A DNA stretch of 9,718 bases from an uncultured Prevotellaceae bacterium (GTDB lineage Bacteria > Bacteroidota > Bacteroidia > Bacteroidales > Bacteroidaceae), in contig OMXX01000148.1 in the NCBI GenBank assembly GCA_900315105.1, positions 1-9,718 on the forward strand, given 5' to 3'. A model generated the notes under the pieces. That model did no database searches. It saw nothing but the letters and a program-made list of their open reading frames with translations, and had not been told where the DNA came from. Below are positions 5,234 through 9,718 of the stretch, piece by piece. Made by a program: the position numbers and the translations under genes. Position 1 is the stretch's first letter, and the number at the start of each line of letters is the position of its first letter.

Positions 5234-5238
5234 AATTA

Positions 5239-5270
5239 TACATCCTTCCCTTTGGGAAGGCTTGGTTAGG
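5239..5270 (+). repeat. Palindromic short repeat at the 3' end of serB
   Basis: ACATCCTTCCCTTTGGGAAG, continuing GCTTGGTTAGGC, lies between the serB stop codon and its terminator. The core CCTTCCCTTTGGGAAGG is palindromic. The same block in opposite orientation sits in front of the serB start (6525-6549), so the gene is bracketed by an inverted pair. Confidence 0.7.
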
Positions 5271-5273
5271 CTT

Positions 5274-6515
5274 TTACTGTGCCTTCTCGTCCAAATAGCT
5301 GTCCTTGAATCCGAGGAAGTAGAGAACGCCGTCAAGACCTATGGTGTTGATTGACTGGTCGGCATTAGCCACTACCTTTGGCTTTGCATGGAAGGCGATG
5401 CCGAGACCTGCTTCTGAGAGCATTGGGAGGTCGTTGGCACCATCACCTACGGCAATGGTCTGCTGGAGGTCAACCTTCTCTACTTGGGCGATGAGTTTCA
5501 GAAGCTCTGCCTTACGACGACCATCTACGATCTCACCTACATAATTGCCGGTGAGATGACCTGTCTCGTCAATCTCAAGTTCGTTGGCATATACATAATC
5601 TATGCCGTATTTCTTCTGGATATACTCTCCGAAGAATGTGAAACCACCTGAAAGGATGGCTATCTTATATCCGTATTTCTTCAGAACATACATCAAGCGG
5701 TCAACGCCCTCGGTGAATGGAAGGTTCTCCGCAATGTCGCGCATCACGCTGACATCCAATCCCTTGAGCAGTTTGCAACGTCGGGTGAATGATTCCTTGA
5801 AGTCAATCTCACCACGCATGGCAGAAGCCGTGATTGCTGCTACCTGATCATATACTCCATGCTTACGCGCAAGCTCGTCGATTACCTCTGCCTGAATAAG
5901 AGTAGAATCCATATCGAAGCAGATAAGGCGACGCATACGGCGGTACATATTATCACACTGGAAAGAACAGTCAATCTCCATTTCGGAAGACAGACGGAGC
6001 AACTGTGCGTGAAGCTCATTCTTGTCAGAAGGATTGCCACGTACAGAGAACTGGATGCAGGCACGCGCATTCTCACGTGGGTGCTCGATGCTAGAACGAC
6101 CTGACATTCGGATGATAGCATCAATGTTGAGTCCCTGATCGGCAATAATCTGAGCAACAGCACCAATCTGACGAGCCTCCAGTTTGCGACCAAGTACCGT
6201 GAGCATATATCTGTTTTTGCCCTGACGTGATACCCAGTCCTCATACTGAGCCATAGTGATAGGTATGAAGCCGATGTTCACGTTGAGTTCCGTTGCCTTG
6301 AAGAGCAGTTCCTTCATTACGAAACCGGAATACTTCTCCTGAACGCGGATAAGTATGCCCAGAGATAGGGTAGAGTGAATATCTGCCTGACCGATATCCT
6401 GTACGCTGGCATCGTATTTCGCGAGTATAGCCATGATGCTGGCGGTAAGTCCCGGGCGATCCTCACCCGTGATTCTGAGCAGCATCAGTTCTTCTTGTTG
6501 TTGTATATTTTCCAT
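5274..6515 (-). CDS. serB: Phosphoserine phosphatase with N-terminal ACT domains (413 aa)
   Basis: The enzyme hydrolyses O-phospho-L-serine to serine, the last step of serine biosynthesis, in the cytoplasm. Two ACT-type regulatory domains come first: residues about 10-85 (LLRITGEDRPGLTASIMAIL) and 100-190 (MLTVLGRKLE, GLNIDAIIRMSG). They probably sense an amino acid such as serine. The HAD phosphatase domain follows with all four motifs: DMDSTL with nucleophile Asp201 and Asp203, SGGF at 289-292, the motif III Lys near 335 (GRRKAELL), and GDGANDLPML at 357-366. The start at 6515 gives MENIQQQEELMLLRI. The frame extends 39 codons further, but that extension translates dispersed repeats and runs into the promoter at 6630-6637, so it is leader RNA rather than protein. 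Length fits the two-ACT SerB form. The gene is monocistronic and diverges from the pyridoxal kinase gene. Confidence 0.95.
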   Translation of the reverse strand: MENIQQQEELMLLRITGEDRPGLTASIMAILAKYDASVQDIGQADIHSTLSLGILIRVQEKYSGFVMKELLFKATELNVNIGFIPITMAQYEDWVSRQGKNRYMLTVLGRKLEARQIGAVAQIIADQGLNIDAIIRMSGRSSIEHPRENARACIQFSVRGNPSDKNELHAQLLRLSSEMEIDCSFQCDNMYRRMRRLICFDMDSTLIQAEVIDELARKHGVYDQVAAITASAMRGEIDFKESFTRRCKLLKGLDVSVMRDIAENLPFTEGVDRLMYVLKKYGYKIAILSGGFTFFGEYIQKKYGIDYVYANELEIDETGHLTGNYVGEIVDGRRKAELLKLIAQVEKVDLQQTIAVGDGANDLPMLSEAGLGIAFHAKPKVVANADQSINTIGLDGVLYFLGFKDSYLDEKAQ

Positions 6516-6524
6516 AAGACCTGA

Positions 6525-6617
6525 CAAGCCTTCCCAAAGGGAAGGATGTTTTATAGATTTTATCCAAAAATGACTGTAAATACTAGCCACTCCCCCCAGG
6601 AAGGGTGGGAGAGAGGC
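6525..6617. repeat. Two short palindromic repeats in the serB leader
   Basis: AAGCCTTCCCAAAGGGAAGG (6527-6546) is the inverted partner of the repeat at 5239-5270. About 40 bp further, CTCCCCCCAGGAAGGGTGGG (from 6590), followed by AGAGAGG, is an imperfect palindrome. Both lie between the serB start codon and its promoter, so they would be transcribed as a structured 5' leader of about 105 nt. Confidence 0.6.
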
Positions 6618-6629
6618 ACTTTTCGGCTG

Positions 6630-6637
6630 CAAAGTTA
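6630..6637 (-). promoter_or_regulatory. Promoter -7 element for serB
   Basis: TAACTTTG on the minus strand fits TAnnTTTG. No clear TTTG box is found at the expected distance, so only the -7 element is called. It lies about 70 bp from the divergent kinase promoter. Confidence 0.5.
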
Positions 6638-6677
6638 CTGATTTTGTTTGAAAAAATAGTTATAATTCGAGATTTAT

Positions 6678-6708
6678 TTTGATTTGAGGCAGAATTTCAG
6701 TACCTTTG
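6678..6708 (+). promoter_or_regulatory. Bacteroidetes-type promoter for the kinase gene
   Basis: TTTG (6678-6681), exactly 19 bp and TACCTTTG (6701-6708) match the full TTTG-N19-TAnnTTTG consensus. The start would be near 6714, giving a leader of about 80 nt that contains the inverted repeat at 6723-6785. Confidence 0.8.
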
Positions 6709-6722
6709 CAGAAAAATATCAA

Positions 6723-6785
6723 AAGACTAAGGACAAAAGTCAAAGGTCAAAAGCCTTAGTCCTTAGACCTTCGACCTTTGACATT
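6723..6785. repeat. Inverted repeat in the kinase leader
   Basis: AGACTAAGGAC and GTCAAAGGTC on the left face GTCCTTAGACC and GACCTTTGAC on the right, giving alternative hairpins within the 5' leader. The words are of a dispersed-repeat kind common in this group. A role in translation control is possible but unproven. Confidence 0.55.
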
Positions 6786-6794
6786 AGAGAATAA

Positions 6795-7622
6795 ATGGGT
6801 AATAAGATACTTTTGATTAATGATATGTGCGGATATGGCAAGGTGGCTACAGCAGCCATGTTGCCTATACTTTCGTATATGGGGAACCTCGTGTATAACC
6901 TCCCTACGGCTCTCGTGAGCAACACGCTCGACTATGGCAAGTTCAACATACTTGAGACTACAGACTATATCACTGGTGTGTTCCCTGTATGGCGTGAGCT
7001 AGGGTTCTCATTTGATGCCATAGCAACGGGCTTCATCGCCTCTGAGCGTCAGGCTGAGATCGTGGCAAGATATTGCCGTGAGGAGGCTGACAAGGGTAGT
7101 GTGATTCTCGTGGACCCTATCATGGGCGATGAGGGTAAGCTGTATAACGGTGTTACGCCTTCGACTATCAATTCCATGCGCCAGATGGTTAGTGTGGCGC
7201 ATCTCATCTTCCCTAACTATACCGAGGCTTGCTATCTCACGGATACTCCTTATAAGGCTGATGGTATCACAAAGGAAGAGGTTCTTCAGCTTGTGGAGAA
7301 GCTTCGTGCCTTAGGTGCAAAGTCGGTGCTTATCACTTCCATACTTCTTGCTGACGGTTCGCATGTAGTTGCGGGATATGAAGGTGAGTTCTTCCTGCTT
7401 CCTTATGACGAGATTCCTGTTCACTTCCCTGGAACGGGTGATATCTTCTCTGCCATTGTTGACGGTCATCTTCTCCGTGGAGACTCCCTCAAAACCTCTG
7501 CCCGTATTGCTATGGACACTCTGAGCAAGTGGATAGAGGCAAACAAGAATAACAGGGACAAGAACAGAGGCATTCCGTTGGAGAGGCATTTGGAGGAACT
7601 CCTCCAAGTGAAAAGTGAATAG
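6795..7622 (+). CDS. Pyridoxal/pyridoxamine kinase (275 aa)
   Basis: The enzyme phosphorylates pyridoxal and related B6 vitamers with ATP in the salvage route to pyridoxal phosphate, in the cytoplasm. It belongs to the ribokinase-like fold of PdxK/PdxY. The start MGNKILLINDMCGYGKVA carries the substrate-side residues. DPIMGDEG is at 107-114, PNYTEACYL at 140-148, and the anion-hole/catalytic-base motif FPGTGDIFSA at 211-220 with Asp216. Length is normal for the family (about 270-290 residues). The last five codons (QVKSE) and the stop fall in the dispersed repeat at 7608-7721, so the native C-terminus has probably been altered slightly by repeat insertion. It has its own promoter and is followed after 111 bp by the pseudouridine synthase gene in the same direction. 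Whether it is PdxK or PdxY in the strict sense cannot be decided by eye. Confidence 0.92.
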   Translation: MGNKILLINDMCGYGKVATAAMLPILSYMGNLVYNLPTALVSNTLDYGKFNILETTDYITGVFPVWRELGFSFDAIATGFIASERQAEIVARYCREEADKGSVILVDPIMGDEGKLYNGVTPSTINSMRQMVSVAHLIFPNYTEACYLTDTPYKADGITKEEVLQLVEKLRALGAKSVLITSILLADGSHVVAGYEGEFFLLPYDEIPVHFPGTGDIFSAIVDGHLLRGDSLKTSARIAMDTLSKWIEANKNNRDKNRGIPLERHLEELLQVKSE

Positions 7623-7721
7623 TGAATAGTGAAAAATTTGAATTACCTTTTATTGCGAATAAAACGATAACGGACTTTGAACTGCAATACAAACTTAAAT
7701 TCTTCACTATTCACTTTTCAC
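7608..7721. repeat. 19 bp inverted repeat between the kinase and synthase genes
   Basis: GTGAAAAGTGAATAGTGAA (7608-7626) is the perfect reverse complement of 7703-7721, with 76 bp between. The left arm contains the kinase stop codon (7620-7622) and the right arm ends 12 bp before the synthase ATG. The stem has no GC-rich core or T tract like an ordinary terminator, but it could slow transcription or protect the RNA end. Confidence 0.8.
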
Positions 7722-7733
7722 TATTAACTTGTT

Positions 7734-9590
7734 ATGAATAACCCTTTCTTCTACACCCCTTCTGCCCGATGTGAAGAGGCAGCTACGGTGATACTGAAAC
7801 AAATTCAGAATCACCCGGAGTGGCATGAAGAGGTGCGAAAAGGAAAGACATTCGGGGTGCTTATAACTGAGAGTGAGACTTTGTTCGCCTATTCCGGACA
7901 GATGCTTGGGCGTTATGATATAGAGGGATTCGTGCCACCTGTCTTCGATTATCTTGACGAAAATGGTTATTTCAAGATACACGAAGCGGAAATCGTAAAT
8001 ATAAATAGGGAGATTGACCGCCTCTCTGCTTCCGACGAACTCCGCCAAGCGCGTGAGGCATTATATGAGGCAGAGGCAGGAAAGCCTGTGCTTCCACATT
8101 CGCGTGACGTGGATCCTACGTCAGAGGAATATGAGGCCTATTGCCGTCAGCGACAGTTTGAGAAGGGAGAGTATCGTAGGCAGAAGGCTGTATGGAATGA
8201 GAAGGTGGCGGAATGCCGTAATGCCTTGCAAGTTATTCAAGACCAGATTACATCACTAAAACAAGAACGTAAACGTAAGTCTGATGCGCTCCAGCATTGG
8301 CTCTTCGAGCATTTCGTCATGCTTAATGCGAAGGGTGAAAAGAAGAACCTTCTCGACATTTTTTCTGAATGGGCAGAACACACAGGTTCCAAGTGTGTCA
8401 TCCCACCGTCAGGCTCAGGCGAATGCTGTGCCCCGAAACTCCTCCAGTATGCGTATCAGAAAGGCTTGAAGCCGGTGGAAATTGGGGAGATTTGCCCCTC
8501 ACCTGCCCTGTGGGCATCCTCTGGCACATACTCGGAGATACTCAATCTCCGACTTCCCCAAGGGGCGAGGAGGAAGTTACCTTCGTTCGCTGAAAACGTG
8601 ATTGGAAATACTAACTTTACCCTCGCCCCTTGGGGAGAGGATGCCCGTAGGGCAGGTGAGGGGCTGTCTTTCTCTTTCCGCCCAGCCTGCCAAAGTCGCT
8701 GCAAACCTATCCTTGACTGGATGTTGCAAGGTCTTGAGGTAGAGGCAAATCCACTTGAAGAGCCTGAAGAACGCACTTCATTACCGATACTTTTTGAAAA
8801 CGAAAGTATCATAGTGATTGACAAGCCCGAAGGGATGCTGAGCGTACCGGGGAAGTCAAAGCGCAAGAGTGCATTGGATATTCTCCGTGAGATGCGTCCT
8901 GACTGTCCCGACCTCATTATGGCTCACCGCCTTGATATGCAGACATCAGGCGTGCTTATTGCCGCCAAGACGATGGATGTGTATAGGGAGGTGCAAAGAA
9001 TGTGGAACAATAAACAGCTTCAGCCCCTCACCTGCCCTTCGGGCATCCTCTCCCCAAGGGGCGAGGAAAAAGTTACTAATGAAACCTTAAAAGATGCACC
9101 ACAGCGAAAAAAGGTAATATCTTCCTCGCCCCTTGGGGAGAGGATGCCCGTAGGGCAGGTGAGGGGCTTCAAGACCTACTTCGCCCTCCTCGAAGGCATC
9201 CTCCCAATGCCTGTCGGCACTAAGGGCGAGATATCACTTCCGCTATCATCCGACTATCTCAACCGTCCTTGCCAGAAGGTGGATTATGAGAATGGAAAGG
9301 AGGCTCTCACTCTCTATGAGGTTATGGGAGAAGTGGAGGTGGAAGGGCAGAAGCGCACTCTCATGAAACTTAATCCTGTTACTGGTCGCACGCATCAGTT
9401 ACGAGTGCATTGCGCACATCCCGACGGTCTCGGAATGCCAATTCTCGGCGATGACCTATACGGTAAACATGCAAAGAGATTGTATCTGCATGCGCAGGAG
9501 GTGGTAATAATAGCCCCCCAGCCCCCCAAGGGGGAGTTCTTGGAGATTGTAATAAGCGCTCATAAGCCGGAGTGGGTAAGGCTTTCATAA
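7734..9590 (+). CDS. RluA-family rRNA pseudouridine synthase with two in-frame repeat insertions (618 aa)
   Basis: The enzyme converts uridine to pseudouridine in RNA, by family probably 23S rRNA. Residues 1-250 form an N-terminal part with a long charged coiled coil (about 90-185) and a conserved-looking PSGSGECCAPKLLQYAY (225-241), as in the long Bacteroidales RluA-like proteins. The catalytic domain starts near 350 (ESIIVIDKPEGMLSVPG) and has HRLDMQTSG at 398-406 with catalytic Asp401, FKTYFALLEG at 479-488, and NPVTGRTHQLRVHCAHP at 547-563 followed by GDDLYG. Residues 254-310 and 430-478 are translations of GC-rich inverted repeats. Without them the protein would be about 512 residues. 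The second insert separates NNKQL from FKTYFALLEG, which align directly in relatives; the first may also have replaced native residues before RPACQSRC. No stop or frameshift occurs, so selection seems to have kept the frame. The exact target uridine cannot be named. Confidence 0.9.
   Translation: MNNPFFYTPSARCEEAATVILKQIQNHPEWHEEVRKGKTFGVLITESETLFAYSGQMLGRYDIEGFVPPVFDYLDENGYFKIHEAEIVNINREIDRLSASDELRQAREALYEAEAGKPVLPHSRDVDPTSEEYEAYCRQRQFEKGEYRRQKAVWNEKVAECRNALQVIQDQITSLKQERKRKSDALQHWLFEHFVMLNAKGEKKNLLDIFSEWAEHTGSKCVIPPSGSGECCAPKLLQYAYQKGLKPVEIGEICPSPALWASSGTYSEILNLRLPQGARRKLPSFAENVIGNTNFTLAPWGEDARRAGEGLSFSFRPACQSRCKPILDWMLQGLEVEANPLEEPEERTSLPILFENESIIVIDKPEGMLSVPGKSKRKSALDILREMRPDCPDLIMAHRLDMQTSGVLIAAKTMDVYREVQRMWNNKQLQPLTCPSGILSPRGEEKVTNETLKDAPQRKKVISSSPLGERMPVGQVRGFKTYFALLEGILPMPVGTKGEISLPLSSDYLNRPCQKVDYENGKEALTLYEVMGEVEVEGQKRTLMKLNPVTGRTHQLRVHCAHPDGLGMPILGDDLYGKHAKRLYLHAQEVVIIAPQPPKGEFLEIVISAHKPEWVRLS
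8494..8664. repeat. GC-rich inverted-repeat insertion 1 inside the synthase gene (171 bp, 57 codons)
   Basis: The left arm begins GCCCCTCACCTGCCCTGTGG and the right arm ends GTAGGGCAGGTGAGGGGC. The arms are near-perfect reverse complements, except that the left arm is interrupted by 33 extra bases (8523-8555). These carry a perfect 8 bp stem TCGGAGAT-ACTCA-ATCTCCGA (8532-8552). The total is a multiple of three. Confidence 0.85.
9021..9167. repeat. GC-rich inverted-repeat insertion 2 inside the synthase gene (147 bp, 49 codons)
   Basis: The 44 bp arms start GCCCCTCACCTGCCCTTCGG (9023) and end CCCGTAGGGCAGGTGAGGGGC less its first base (9167); they pair at 43 of 44 positions. The loop of about 57 nt is A-rich. 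The insertion is the same family as insertion 1 but is read in a different frame. Net length relative to the family alignment is 147 bp, which keeps the frame. Confidence 0.88.
9513..9536. repeat. Short C-rich repeat in the 3' end of the synthase gene
   Basis: CCCCCCAGCCCCCCAAGGGG, continuing GGAG, is a palindromic word (CCCCC/GGGGG) of a different family. It is translated as APQPPKGE where relatives, from memory, carry an HPxTGE-like turn. It may be a third, very short insertion or replacement in the same gene. Confidence 0.5.
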
Positions 9591-9619
9591 TTACCTCCTT
9601 TTTAATTAGTTAATATTTA

Positions 9620-9718
9620 ACGTGAGTTCGACGACTTGCTTCAGCTTGATGAGCTTCAGCGAATAATTCAAGACTGCGAGGGCTGAAAGCCCGACACCTA
9701 ATAGGGCAGTCCGTAAGG
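9620..9718. repeat. Left-hand part of an inverted-repeat (MITE-like) element, copy 5
   Basis: The segment starts ACGTGAGTTCGACGACTTGC after a TATTTA flank, in the long terminus form of copy 4. It continues into the GGGCTGAAAGCCC hairpin and GGGCAGTCCGTAAGG, where the window ends. It follows the synthase stop codon by about 30 bp. No separate terminator is visible there. Confidence 0.8.

Noticed and set aside
6516..6632. N-terminal extension of serB by 39 codons
   Set aside because: It translates dispersed repeats and overlaps the TAACTTTG promoter element. The ACT domain begins right after Met40, as expected for the family.
8494..9167. Inteins, or a broken pseudogene, in the synthase gene
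   Set aside because: The inserts are 49 and 57 residues and lack any splicing motif, much too short for inteins. The frame and all catalytic motifs are intact, so a pseudogene call is not supported.
9591..9619. Terminator directly after the synthase gene
   Set aside because: There is a T run but no stem before it. The nearby element copy 5 may serve instead, but this cannot be shown.

Overview
The window looks like chromosomal DNA of a Prevotella/Segatella-like member of the Bacteroidales. Three intergenic regions carry the Bacteroidetes promoter element TAnnTTTG, two of them with a TTTG-like box about 19 bp upstream. Shine-Dalgarno sites are mostly weak, base composition is moderate to AT-rich, and serB, the pyridoxal kinase and the long RluA-type synthase all read like Bacteroidales proteins. 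The assignment rests on sequence reading only.

Positions 1-2829 are mostly non-coding. At least three full and one partial copy of a short inverted-repeat element (ends ACGTGAGTTCGACG, flanked by 6-8 bp direct repeats shaped TA-N-TA) are interspersed with paired GCCTGGAAGGC hairpins and AT-rich repeats. Several tandem arrays share an 11 bp period but differ in sequence, and a perfect 40 bp inverted repeat lies among them. One small gene of unknown function (923-1186, minus) with its own promoter and terminator sits among them. A partial fifth copy of the element closes the window.

Positions 2830-5233 all read on the minus strand. A 55-residue protein (4848-5015, own promoter) is followed after 32 bp by a full-length 445-residue TnpB-family RuvC nuclease (3477-4814). 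A three-repeat CRISPR-like array (3310-3476; 36 nt repeats, 29-30 nt spacers, last repeat degenerate) starts at the base right after the tnpB stop codon. No tnpA, cas1 or cas2 is visible. An acidic protein of unknown function (2830-3267) follows. This TnpB-plus-array unit is the best candidate for an unusual system: it resembles either a small type V (V-U-like) locus or a TnpB whose right end/guide-RNA segment has been duplicated into an array. An orphan array beside an insertion sequence is the main rival.

Positions 5234-9590 hold housekeeping genes: serB (minus; serine biosynthesis) and, divergently, a pyridoxal/pyridoxamine kinase followed by an RluA-family pseudouridine synthase. Short dispersed repeats occupy both ends of serB, the 5' leader and last codons of the kinase, and the inside of the synthase. 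The synthase carries two in-frame GC-rich inverted-repeat insertions (57 and 49 codons), one with a second palindrome nested in it.
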